Under the pieces are notes generated by a model. The model had not been told where the DNA came from. It made no database searches and worked only from the letters and a program-made list of their open reading frames with translations. 64,000 nt of DNA from Ligustrum vulgare (lineage: Eukaryota > Streptophyta > Magnoliopsida > Lamiales > Oleaceae), in contig OY743180.1 of NCBI GenBank assembly GCA_963555705.1, forward strand, positions 34,442,129-34,506,128, read 5' to 3'. Both the position numbers and the translations under genes were made by a program. The stretch's first letter is position 1. Each line of letters opens with the position of its first letter. This document shows, in pieces, positions 12,133-21,620 of the stretch.

Positions 12133-14281
12133 TGTAACGCCCCGAATTCCGAGGAGCGCGGGAACGTCACTTTTCTAAATTCTTGAATAAACTTTGTTGC
12201 GGAAAAATGATTAAATATTAAATATCGCATTTATCGAATAGAAATTTTGCGATAATTCAAATGGAATAAGTATTTTCGTACAAATTTGTAAAAATGACAA
12301 TTCTTGATAACATGAAATAATCATTTCAAAGTTCACGACTTTTTAAAAAAAAATATCAATTTGTAATTTGCCGTCAATGCCCATCACTCGCCACCGTCTT
12401 CGAAATCTGCAAAAATTGTTAAAACAACGGGTTGAGCATTTCAAAATGAAATACTCAGTAGACTCATCGCCAGTAATTAATCTATAAGATAATTGAACAC
12501 GCAATCATGCAAATAATGTAGTGACATTCTTTTCTTATTCATAGGCATTACATGGTGAACGCAAATGAACACATTCTTTTCTTTTCTTGGCTAGCAGATA
12601 AGTTATGCCCAGCATAACATAAATTCTTTATCTCAAAAGAGATATTCTTTTCTCATGCAATTAAGCATAAAATCACACAAATCCACATAAAAACATGCAA
12701 TTATAATCTAAACTAATTAGTGGGGGCGAGTCTACCTTAAACTTAACGAGTGTGGTTGAGCGGGAAACGACTTCCATTCTTTAATTCTCCGTACATCTCG
12801 TCTAGCCCATAAATTACATTAGTCTTTTGAAATTTATAGTTTAAAAACGATAATTTACAATTTGAGGACTGAAATTGATGATTTGAAAGTTGAGGGGCTA
12901 AAATGAATAATTTGAAAGTTGAGGGACAAAAATGAATACTTTTCAAACTTGAGGGACTAATATGTAAATTTTCAAAAGTTGAGTTGAAACTCAAACGAAT
13001 ATTAAACTATAGGGCTGAAATAATAGATTTTAAAAAAACGAACGGGCTGATTAAAATCATTTAAAAACTTAAGGAACTGAAATGATAAGTTTTAAAACTA
13101 AAAGGACTGATTTAAACGAATTTAAAACTTGGGGACCTAAAAGTAATTTTTGAAAATACTTTCAAAATATAACATATTATATCTCCCTCACTCTCTCTCT
13201 CTAAAAACGGATCAGAAGGAGACAGAGAGAGGGAGGCGAGATGGGCGACGGAATGAAGGGGCTCCGCCCCTTCCTAGGTTTTAGGCCAGATCGCCGGCGA
13301 AAGGCGGGCATCAGCATCACCGTCGCATGGTGGCGCCAGTGTGGGGTGAAGTGGCTTGGGCGAAATGTGGCGTGAAGAACCGAAAGAAACCGAGACTGGA
13401 GGTTGCGAATTTCGGCGAAAAAAAAAAAAAGATCCGGTAACACGGGGCGGTGGTCGAAGGTATGTGGTTGGATAACTTATTTCTTTGATTTTGTGGCATT
13501 TTGGGTTGATTTTGTGAGGTGGGCAAATTGATGGAGGTGGAGGATTTGGTGTGTGAGTGGCGGTGGTTATGGATGTACGGTGGTTTCAGGTCGATGACTA
13601 GGGTGGCAGGTTGTGGTGGCACTCGATTGTGGAGGTGGTGGTGGCGACGATTTGGGTTCTTGGCAGTGGGCTGGTGGTGATGATGATTCGATTTGGTGGT
13701 TGGTTCATTTGTGTTGTGGTTGTGTATTGGGTTGGTTGAGGTTTGGGCGTGGTGATGATGGTGGTGATGAGGAACGGTGGTTTGTGATGAATTGAGCTGG
13801 GATTTGAAACTTCAGATTTGCAAGCTACAGTGGATTATGGAGTTGGAAGAAAAATGTTACAGAATATTGCTTGACTGCGTTCTTGGTTTTTTTTTATGAG
13901 GATGGAAGAGTGATTGAACAGTAAAGGTTTAGGGCACAAATACCTAGGATTTTAAGTGGGTTTGGGCTAGAAGAATTTATAATTGGACTGAAAATATTTA
14001 AAATTGGATTACATAATTTTTGACCCAAAATAACCAAATATTGGACTTAATAAATTGGACTAAAAAATTATAACAATTTTGATTTAAAACTGATAAGGAA
14101 TTTGATACTTTAAAATATTTGAATTGGACTCAATTGAATAGATTTAAATTTATTTTTTTACAATGGCTAGACGAACACGCTTCACATTTAAAAGTAAAAA
14201 AAATTCGGGGTTAAATCTTAGCAACACGTTTTTTTCGAGAAACACGATTTTTACATTATTTAAAATTTCTCGGTCGCTACA
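12133..14281 (-). repeat. Internal, diverged chromovirus LTR (LTR-B)
   Basis: 2,149 bp with the same ends and layout as LTR1 and LTR2 (TGTAACGCC to GTCGCTACA, ~30-bp repeats in the middle) but clearly diverged across its length. It has a primer site on one side and a purine tract plus chromodomain on the other, so it faces two internal regions at once. Confidence 0.88.
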
Positions 14282-14297
14282 ACCTTACCCCCTTAAA
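14282..14297 (-). promoter_or_regulatory. Polypurine tract next to LTR-B
   Basis: The minus strand AAGGGGGTAAGGT lies directly before the LTR-B start. It shows LTR-B served as a 3' LTR for the chromodomain tail to its right. Confidence 0.8.
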
Positions 14298-14315
14298 ATA
14301 ATTTCGTCCTCGAAA

Positions 14316-14557
14316 TTAAACTTGATCTATTATATCTGGACACTTAGCTAGAATCTCATCCTCTCTTTCCCATGTAGCCTCGTCGCTACCATATCTACCC
14401 CACTGAACTTTGACTAAATGAAACTCTTTATTTCTCAAGACATGGACTTTTCTGTCTACTATGAACATGAGTGCCTCTTCATGAGATAAATCTTTCTGAA
14501 CTGCAAGAAACTGATAATTCATAACATGACTAGGATCATGAACATACTGGCCAAAAT
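14316..14557 (-). pseudogene. Chromodomain C-terminus of a chromovirus integrase, fused to LTR2
   Basis: About 80 codons are open on the minus strand and contain the typical Tekay/Del tail: a YVHDPSHV-like start, then LVKVQWGRYGSDEATWE, a chromodomain core. In the family this domain follows integrase and targets integration to modified chromatin. Upstream the frame runs without a stop into LTR2 sequence (apparent start at 14,591), so the junction created a short chimeric frame. Everything upstream in gag-pol is missing. The codons look better preserved than those of the pol remnant at 10,253-11,727. Confidence 0.85.
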
Positions 14558-16847
14558 TAACGCCCCGGATTCTGAACACCCGGAACGCCACTTCATCGTC
14601 TCCATTAACTTTAAAAATAATAATTTAGCGGAAAATAAAACAATAATTGAAATTTCATTTCATATAATTTTATAAAGTTTGACCCAAAAGGTCAACAATT
14701 CAAATATTTAAATAATTTGAAAATAAACTTGGAATAAATATGAAATAGATAAATTTCAATTTTATATAAAACATTTCTAAAATCTCAATAATAGCCACCA
14801 TCGCATGCCTCGCCGCCAACTCCGTCATCTGAAAATTTTAGTTTTGGAAAACGTGAGTATTTCATAGAAATACTCAGTAGACTCGCGTATAATAATCATT
14901 TAACATTATAAATCAAAACACATAATCATGATATTCAAGTCTCAGGTGTCTAACGATCACCAGTATTCTCATGAACAAGTAAATAACATACAAGTTCAAG
15001 TCTCATGCATTTAAGCAAGTAAATTCTCGTAACATAGTCTCATGCTCAGAAAGCAAGTAATTTCTCGTAACATAGTCTCATGCTTAGAAAGCAAGTAATT
15101 CTCATGAACACAATCATACATGCTAAACTTATAATCCAAATAATTATTGATGCGCACTTTTGAAAAACGTAAATTTGTAGATTAGAGTCTACCTTAACGA
15201 GTGTGGTTGAGCGGGAATGACTTAAATCTTTCAAATCTCCTTACGTCTCGTCTAACCAATAAGTTACATTAATCTTTCGAAACTTATAGTTTAAAAATAA
15301 TAATTTACAATTTGAGGACTGAAATTGATGTTTTGAAAGTGAGGGACTAAAATGAATATTTTTGAAAGTTGAGTCGAAGCTCAAAATGAATATTAAATTG
15401 TAGGGCTTGAAATAAGTGATTTTAAAAATGAAGGGCTGAAATGGTAAGTTTTAAAACCAAAAGGACTAAATTAAATAACTTTAAAACTTTGGGGGCTTAA
15501 AAGTAAATTTTTGAAAAATCAAAATATTTAAAACAAAACATCACTCTCTCTCTCTACCCATTTCAGTCAAAGACGCAGAGAGAGGGGAGGAGGGACGCGA
15601 GGGAGAAGGAAGAAATCTTGTCTTCCAGCCGGCGGTTTCGACGGCGCAACGCCGGCGCAGGGTGCGGCCAACGGCGAGGTTTTCACTAGGCTAGGTTTCT
15701 ATGTGGATTTGGTGCATTTTTGTGCGAGAACAAGTGCGAAACCGAGGCCAAAAACGAGGCTTGGAGTTGGGTATTTTCTGGCAACATGTGCGGTCGAAAG
15801 TGATCGAGGGTTGAGGTAAGTCTATTCTTTGAATTTGGGTTTTTGATTGGGGATTGGAATTTGGGTGTTGGTTGAATGGCGTTTGAGGAGGGCAGTGGCG
15901 GTGCGGTCGAGTGATTCGGCCGGTGTGATGCTGTTCTAGAATTCTGGTGGAAGGGTTTTGGTTTTTGGCAGAATTTTGGTGCGTGGGCTGGTCGATGGTG
16001 ATGATGGTTCCGTTGGCTGTGGTCGTGAACGTAGGGCAGTCCCGGTTGGGTGTGAATTTCGTTTCAGCAAATTGTGGTTCGGTTTAGGCTGATTGTTTAA
16101 GTTGGTCGATTGGCAGGCAGTGTAATGGTCTGATTTTTGGTTGAGATGATGAAGGTTTGCTATGGTTTGTGTGGCGTGTTGGTTTTGGGCTTGTGCAGTT
16201 GAACGTTGGCTATTTTAGGTTTGGCAGTGGTGGTCGAGAATGAGGTGTTTGAAATTAAACATTGCAGATTGTGGACTGGTTTGTAGTCTGTGTGGTGAAG
16301 ATGGCTGTCGGTTGGAATGGTGACTCGAGTGGGTGATTTGGCTCGTGGTGGTGTCGAGGGGAAAGAGGTGGTGTCGAGGGGAAAGAGGTGAGGCATCTAT
16401 TTAATAGTTGATTTAGGTGTTAAACATGGTAGTTTAGGTTAAATCTTGATTCATGGAAAATTGTAAGAATTTTAGAAATAAAATATTGATTGTGTAAGGA
16501 AAGACTTGGGGAGGAAGAAGCTATTGAATTGATTGGGCCAAGAAAAGACTTATTGGGTTTGAATGATTGGTAAAAATATTTGGGCTCGATAAATTGGATC
16601 GGACTAAAACATTTAAAATTGGGACTCAATATAATTAATACTTGGATTTTTGAAAATAAACTGTGATATTGAAATATTTTTGATAAAGATTGAAATTAAA
16701 CTAAGTATTTAAATAAATTTAATTTCACTTAACTGGCTAGACGAGCACGCGTTTAAAAATAAATAACTAAATGATAGGCAAAGTCGAAGCGACACGCTTT
16801 TAAAAATATTTATTTGAATAAAATCACGAAAATTCTCGGTCGCTACA
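14558..16847 (-). repeat. 5' LTR (LTR2) of the composite chromovirus
   Basis: 2,290 bp, nearly identical to LTR1. It lacks the first two bases (TG) at its inner edge, where it joins the chromodomain tail. It carries a 20-bp tandem duplication at 16,351-16,390 that is absent from LTR1. Its outer edge is intact and is followed by the GCGAC duplication. Confidence 0.92.
16351..16390. repeat. 20-bp tandem duplication in LTR2
   Basis: GTGTCGAGGGGAAAGAGGTG occurs twice in a row here and once at the matching place in LTR1 (near 9,760). It is a recent change after or during insertion. Confidence 0.95.
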
Positions 16848-16852
16848 GCGAC

Positions 16853-17273
16853 AATCGCTGCTGCTAAGAACGCTCCTTTGCTGCAACTATTGCAGCAGTA
16901 TACGGCTGCTGATGATGATAGCGGCGACCATCGTCGCCTCCTTCACCAGCGAGCGCTGCGCGCTTCACAGCCTGGCTGCCGCGCTGGTTCCTTACCGCAG
17001 CGCGCGGTGCTGCACGCTTCACAGCCTGGCGCGGCAGCGGCTTTGACCCCATGCCGCCGCGCCGCTTCCTTCTCCGGCGACCATCGCCGCCTCTCCTTCA
17101 AATCCTTTTTTTTCGATCCAAATTTTCGACCCAAAATTAATTTCTCTCTTCAAATCAGATTTGAACAAGAAAAAGAAAACTAATTTTCTCAAAAGCTAGA
17201 TAACAAGAAAATAAAATTCAATCATATTGAATTCATCAAAGAATTAATCAAATTTCAACAAGTAACAAAGTAG
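16853..17273 (-). other. Copia leader: right half of the GC-rich block and primer-proximal AT-rich part
   Basis: 16,853-17,100 continues the GC-rich GCTGC/GCAGC segment interrupted at 7,965. 17,100-17,273 is ordinary AT-rich leader before the primer site. Overlapping frames exist on both strands of the GC-rich part; none resembles a known protein. Confidence 0.7.
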
Positions 17274-17285
17274 GCTCTGATACCA
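17274..17285 (-). promoter_or_regulatory. Primer-binding site of the copia element
   Basis: The minus strand TGGTATCAGAGC lies 1 nt from the 5' LTR (17,287). It is complementary to initiator tRNA-Met. Confidence 0.92.
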
Positions 17286-17286
17286 C

Positions 17287-17653
17287 TGTAAGGTTTCGAT
17301 ATATACATGAACAGCGGAAATTAAACAAACACGAAACCATAGCCCGGATCAACCTTGCACTTAGATAGAATATGTGATTAGAATAATACCTTTAATGAAT
17401 CGCTAGAGTCTGATGTTGTTGTAGTATAGATCTTTACCACAGCCGTCCAATTGTCCAGCCTCTAATGGTGATCCACACAGCAAGTCACAATCTGGATTAT
17501 TGTGCTAGCAATCAAGAAAACAACTCTCTTCATTTTCTCTACAATAGAGAAGTACTTATAGGAATAACTTAAACCTAATTAGGTTAAAGATTGTGGACTT
17601 GGGCCAACCCAAGTCCGGCCCAACTAATTGGACTTGTACATATTATTCCAACA
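17287..17653 (-). repeat. 5' LTR of the copia element
   Basis: 367 bp, paired with 123-489. It is followed by the second AGTGT (17,654-17,658). Confidence 0.93.
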
Positions 17654-17658
17654 AGTGT

Positions 17659-18672
17659 TGGGTCTAATTTTTGGGTTTGAGCTTGATTTGGGGTTGATTT
17701 GGGACTGGGCTGTAATGGCTGTCGTGCGGTGCGGGTTGAGGTGATGGTGTTGGGGAGGTTTTTGTGTGGAAACCGAGAGTTAGGGGTGCGATTTGGGTGT
17801 GATTTTGAGTGATGGGTGAGAATGTGGAATTGGGCAGTGATGGATTCAAGTGATGAGGTGGTGGTGGCGGCTGCGGCTGCGAAGGGGTTGTGGTGTGGTG
17901 TCTGTGGAAATGATGGTGAATGGTGAGGTGGCTGACCGGTGGTTGATTCTGACATTGAGTTGGGTTGATAATGGTGGATTGGGGTGTGTCGAATTGTAGG
18001 CGATGTTGGTCGGAGATGATGAAGTTTTCTGTGTGTGTGATTGTTGCATACTGGTTTTGGATTCTCGGCTATGGCAGTAGTAACATTGCGTGATACTGAG
18101 GCTTGGTTCTGATGGATGAATTTGGTGGTGGTTTTGTATACAGTGTACTGGTTGCCGCTAGAGTGAGGGGAAAGATTGAGGGAACCGGGAAAGAATTATG
18201 GGATTGATGAGTGATCAGCTTCGGCAAGCAGGTGAATGATTTTGGGGCTGAAAATGGAAATTAGGACAGATTTCTGATTGGGAGAAATTTCTGAGAATTT
18301 GGGATGATGATGATGGGAAAGGAAAAATTGTGTGATGTATTTATGGGATTGAAGTTGATTAAGATGGATTGAAGAGTGATCATGGGAAAGGGAAAAGAAA
18401 TGTGCTGAATATGAAAATGGAAGTTGGGGAGGAAATTTTGGGATTAAAATGAATAAAAATTTGAGAATGAATTTAAATTGGAGATAAAAAAATTTTGGAT
18501 TTAAAATAATTTGAAATTCCAAAAATTGAAATTGCACTACGATAAATTTAAATAATTTAAATTTTAACTTAAATTGGTTAGATGAAATTGTGTTTAAAAT
18601 AAATAGGTAAAGTCGTAGCGACACGTTTTAAATAATATTTAAATAAGTCACAGAAAATTCTTGGTCTTTACA
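17659..18672 (-). mobile_element. Right part of the old chromovirus LTR-C
   Basis: Resumes the LTR begun at 1-122. It ends GGTCTTTACA, a mutated form of the GGTCGCTACA end of LTR1 and LTR2, and is followed by a purine tract (minus strand) and chromodomain codons. The minus-strand frames at 17,584-18,624 are low-complexity translations of LTR sequence. Confidence 0.82.
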
Positions 18673-18805
18673 ACCCTACCACCTTAAAATAATTTCGTCC
18701 TCGAAATTTAAAATGTTCTTAATTTAAAATAATTGGATACTTCATCAAAATTTCTTCTTTCTTGAACCAGGTAGTTTCATCACTACCAGGTCTTCCCCAT
18801 TGAAC
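18673..18805 (-). pseudogene. Polypurine tract and chromodomain end belonging to LTR-C
   Basis: The minus strand reads a purine tract, then upstream a short stretch of chromodomain codons (QWGRPGSDETTW) without a stop. It is the third copy of this tail in the window (others at 10,330-10,410 and 14,316-14,557). The rest of pol is absent. Confidence 0.8.
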
Positions 18806-18940
18806 TTTAAAAATGAAGGATGAAATTGGGACAAGTTTAAAGTCGAAATTTGGACTTAAAGATTTAAACAAATTTAAATTTCTTTTCTTAAAATCTTAAA
18901 ATAACTAATATGACTAGACGAGAGCCCTGATTTTGAATAA
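18806..18940 (-). mobile_element. Small chromovirus LTR-like fragment
   Basis: Contains a GATGAAATTGGGAC-like phrase and a GACTAGACGAG segment that match the repeat block and the near-end region of the chromovirus LTRs. It is bounded by the chromodomain tail on the left and the N1 LTR on the right, and is probably a deletion remnant. Confidence 0.55.
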
Positions 18941-19115
18941 CTAATACGGCCGTAAGAATGCTTTTGCCCAATTTTCTGATCCTTTGACATTAATTGATCT
19001 GATTTGAATCTCGACTCGAGCCCAACACGAAACTTGTTCATTTTTCCATGTAGAATATTGTTGAATTGCCCATATCTTGATTTCTCATTTTTTACGCCTT
19101 TTCCGGATCACATCA
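18941..19115 (-). repeat. Truncated 3' LTR of N1
   Basis: Only about the first 170 bp remain. The first CGGCCG palindrome (18,947) is at the same distance from the LTR edge (163 bp) as in the solo LTR, and the truncation lies a few bases beyond it. Confidence 0.85.
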
Positions 19116-19420
19116 ACCCCTCTTCCTTTAAGATGATTCGTTCCGAATCATAACATTGTTCTTTGCTTCTTTTCCGGATCACATCATACCCTCTTCCTTT
19201 AAGATGATTCGTCCCGAATCATAAAGCTGTTCTTGGCTTGCTCACTTGGTTTAGCCTCGAACCTTCTTCGTATAAGCAATGTTTGATCTGACGTTCTCCG
19301 AACCTGCTTAACTTCTTGTTTTGGCTTGAATTATAGATTTTCCCGTCAAGCCCACCCTTATTCGTACCATTCCCTCCTTCTTTAGGGTGATTTGTCCCGA
19401 ATCATGGTGTTGTTTTTGAA
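19116..19420 (-). repeat. N1 3' internal end with a duplicated polypurine/LTR-edge unit
   Basis: Reading on the minus strand, the AAAGGAAGAGGGG purine tract plus LTR edge TGATGTGATCC occurs at 19,115 and again at 19,186, 71 bp apart. A third, weaker copy of the upstream GATTCGGGACAAATCA phrase with a purine tract lies at 19,370-19,405. Only the 19,115 copy is followed by further LTR sequence. Confidence 0.75.
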
Positions 19421-19534
19421 AAATCAAACAATACCTCCTGGATCAAACAGAAAATTGTCGATTCCCTGACATGCATTCAATAAATGATGCTCCTCCAATT
19501 TGTAGATAAGAAGGTATTGAAACACGAGGGGAAT

Positions 19535-20548
19535 TGATCAAGGTTGATGTAAATCAATCTTCCATGCACAATAAACCTGCAAGAAAGATTTAAAAAAAAT
19601 GGGGAGGGAAATGTTAGCGTCTCCATGCACAAGGTATGGATCTTTGTACTCATGATATAAAACCTCCAGAACTTTTTTTCCTACCACGAGCCTCTTCTTG
19701 TCACCTCCAAAAGTCAATATACTTTCTTGCTCATTCTCTTCTTTTTTCTCAACCACTTCTTCTAATTTTTCACATTCAACCACCTCTTCAATATTTTTAT
19801 TGACAATTTCAACATTCAAATGTTGAACTTCTACCCCAACTTCCAATTCATTCATATCATTGTCAACAATGTTATTTTCAATCTCCTCTTCCACAATTTT
19901 ATTCTGTACTTCAAGACTCGGAGTTTGATCAACTACTTCAATTTCTTATTTCGCACACTCAACCTCCAATTCTAAATTTCTGGGCTCAATCACCTCTCCT
20001 AATTTCTCATGCTTTTGCTCATGCACCACCTCATAAATAATTTTATCGACATGATTAGGCACCTCCTCTTCTAACTCGTTCCTCAAGTCTCCCTCCTTCT
20101 TTTCAACATTCATATCCTGACACTCCAATTTTAAATCCCCTCCAATCTCACTTTCACCCTGTTGTAATTTAGCTTTAGCCTCCCTTTCACTCTCCCTCTT
20201 TCTTAACTTAGCTTCTTTTCTAGCATTCCGTTCATACATCATTCTTTATTCATAAATTTCTGTTCGACTCTTCAAAAGTGACCTCGCATTAATCTCGTCA
20301 TCCCAATCAACTCCAATCCCAACCCTAGGTTTATGGATACACCTATATTCCCTTTCACGTCTTTGAGCAAGTTCTGCACTATGCATATCTACCGAGTTCT
20401 TAACCTTCCCAAACTTCGCATCTAATCTCGCATCAAAATTCGCTTCCAATTTCGTAGCTAACTCCTCAAACCGTTTCTCCATCATGACAAGCAGAGAAGA
20501 TTGATGGTTATCTTTCCTACATGATGAATTTTCGTGAAATTTGGACAT
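19535..20548 (-). pseudogene. N1 ORF: CRM-like gag head fused to a Glu/Lys-rich region, two in-frame stops
   Basis: One reading frame of about 337 codons, broken by TAA codons at 20,243-20,245 and 19,943-19,945. I chose the ATG at 20,548 because the residues from there resemble the start of the gag proteins of E2 and E3: a short Ser/Asn-rich lead, then MEKRFEELATKLEA and KNSVDMHSAELAQ. After about 80 residues the gag similarity stops. The rest is strongly charged with runs of Glu and Lys (likely coiled coil), and a C-terminal segment has the phrase HGDANISLPIFFKSF, whose origin I do not recognise. There is no gag core, zinc knuckle or pol. It could be a packaging-competent N-terminus on an unrelated body, but its function is unknown. 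Confidence 0.7.
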
Positions 20549-20882
20549 TGTGGAATGGAATGGAATAATAGTTTGACATAAGGAGTAATAATGAATTTTA
20601 ATTTTGACTTGGAAGGAAGGGAATATCAAGAATTAAGGAAATTCAAGAAAGTGGTTCTTGAATTTTGACACGAACGCAACAAAACAAACGGGACAGGATT
20701 TGGATTAGAATCGAATAAAATAAACGAGATTGAATTTTTGATGATTTTTGTATGGATCAAATAACGAAAAAAGTTTTACTGACACGAAGAACAAGATATG
20801 TATGATTTTGTGTAGACTCTATGATAAAAACACAAAATCAAACTGGATAGAATAGAAAAACAAAACCTGAATCCAGAGTCCA
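20549..20882 (-). other. N1 leader between primer site and ORF
   Basis: About 330 bp of AT-rich untranslated leader. No gene or regulatory motif is evident. Confidence 0.7.
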
Positions 20883-20894
20883 GCTCTGATACCA
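20883..20894 (-). promoter_or_regulatory. Primer-binding site of N1
   Basis: Minus strand TGGTATCAGAGC, 2 nt from the LTR edge at 20,897. Confidence 0.9.
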
Positions 20895-20896
20895 TA

Positions 20897-21336
20897 TGAT
20901 GAGAACTCGGGAGGGGGTCCTCGTCGTAGCTCGCGGAATAACGCTTGGAAAGTTCCGAGTCCAAGTTGGAACGGACGATAACAATGCAACCCCGACCTCA
21001 CGATGCAAGAACCAGAGGTATATTAAACCCGAGACTCGTTACGATGCGGAGATAAAAACCACAAAGGGGAACGCCACAAGGAATGTCCAGATCCTTGATA
21101 AGTTCAATTGTTTTGAACGCCACAAGATTTGAATCTTGATAAGTTCGTTGTTTAAAGGGAAAAGCCTCACCCTTAGAGAGAGTAAAAACACTCAATAATT
21201 TTATTCATCAAAAGTCTTCTTATTTTACATTGAATGGAAACACATATATTTAGGCAAAATAAACCCTAATCGCTAACTGACTCTGATAGAATTCTAATTA
21301 GGCTAAAATAACTAAAATAACGAAAATAACGAAAAT
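20897..21336 (-). repeat. Truncated 5' LTR of N1 (left arm of an inverted repeat)
   Basis: Corresponds to the 3' half of the solo LTR in reverse orientation. It stops at 21,336, where satellite sequence begins. About 360 bp of it (20,974-21,336) is the reverse complement of 21,657-22,010. It has an extra short internal duplication around a TTGATAAGTTC phrase. Confidence 0.88.
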
Positions 21337-21620
21337 GTTCGATTTAGTTTTCAATATTGAATTTATAATTATTGTGTGTTTGATGTAGATTACTTGAGTT
21401 AATAGGAGTCGGAATAGGAGTGAAGTGAGTAATAACTATTTCACGAGTAGTTCTAGGAGTAGGTAATTCACATTTAGAGTAATAGTCGAAGTATACACCA
21501 AATTTGAACGAATAGGGGGTAAGGGTAACAATAGGTAGGAGCGGTTATTAAAACTTAATGAGTAGAAGTAAGAGTAGTGTATGAAATTTTATCTTCTTGT
21601 ATTGCTATATATTTATAGCA
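21337..21620 (-). repeat. Inverted satellite fragment between the LTR arms
   Basis: The reverse complement matches the main array, including AACTCAAGTAATCTACATC and CCTACTCCTAGAACTA. It starts with B-subunit text and changes to A-subunit text toward 21,560-21,620, so it is an A/B hybrid. It runs opposite to the array at 24,394-64,000 and is more diverged. Confidence 0.88.

Larger units (their letters stand above)
7966..16847 (-). mobile_element. Composite chromovirus (Tekay/Del-like Ty3/gypsy) with three LTRs
   Basis: The outer LTRs (7,966-10,236 and 14,558-16,847) are nearly identical, and the whole is flanked by GCGAC (7,961-7,965 and 16,848-16,852), so it integrated as one unit. Between them lies a third, clearly diverged LTR (12,133-14,281). 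Read on the minus strand the order is LTR2, chromodomain tail, purine tract, LTR-B, primer site, decayed pol, purine tract, LTR1. The LTR2 edge facing the interior has lost its terminal two bases and primer site and joins directly to the chromodomain tail. No gag is recognisable. It looks like a non-autonomous composite that moved as a unit, followed by or carrying a deletion at the LTR2 junction. Confidence 0.88.
123..17653 (-). mobile_element. Ty1/copia LTR retrotransposon, minus strand, with two later insertions
   Basis: A complete-ended element: two 367-bp LTRs (123-489 and 17,287-17,653) beginning TGTAAGG and ending CCAACA on the plus strand, flanked by a perfect 5-bp duplication AGTGT (118-122, 17,654-17,658). 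A primer site lies inside the right LTR and a polypurine tract inside the left LTR, so it is read right to left. Copia pol remnants in the order integrase, reverse transcriptase, RNase H toward the left LTR fix the superfamily. Without the later insertions (4,218-5,116 and 7,966-16,847) it is about 7.7 kb. The LTRs differ at five positions (about 1.4%), yet pol has no long open frame, so the copy was probably dead in coding terms when it moved. Confidence 0.93.
18941..21336 (-). mobile_element. N1: non-autonomous CRM-like element, truncated at both LTRs
   Basis: Minus-strand order: 5' LTR piece (21,336-20,897), primer site (20,894-20,883), gag-like/acidic ORF (20,548-19,535), polypurine region, 3' LTR start (19,115-18,941). 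The LTR edge at 19,115 matches the solo LTR start (TGATGTGATCC). No protease, reverse transcriptase or integrase is present, and the internal region is only about 1.8 kb. Both LTRs are cut, so the target duplication cannot be tested. Confidence 0.85.

Noticed and set aside
16864..17183. ORFs on both strands in the right half of the GC-rich block
   Set aside because: Same compositional cause; they are parts of the copia leader.
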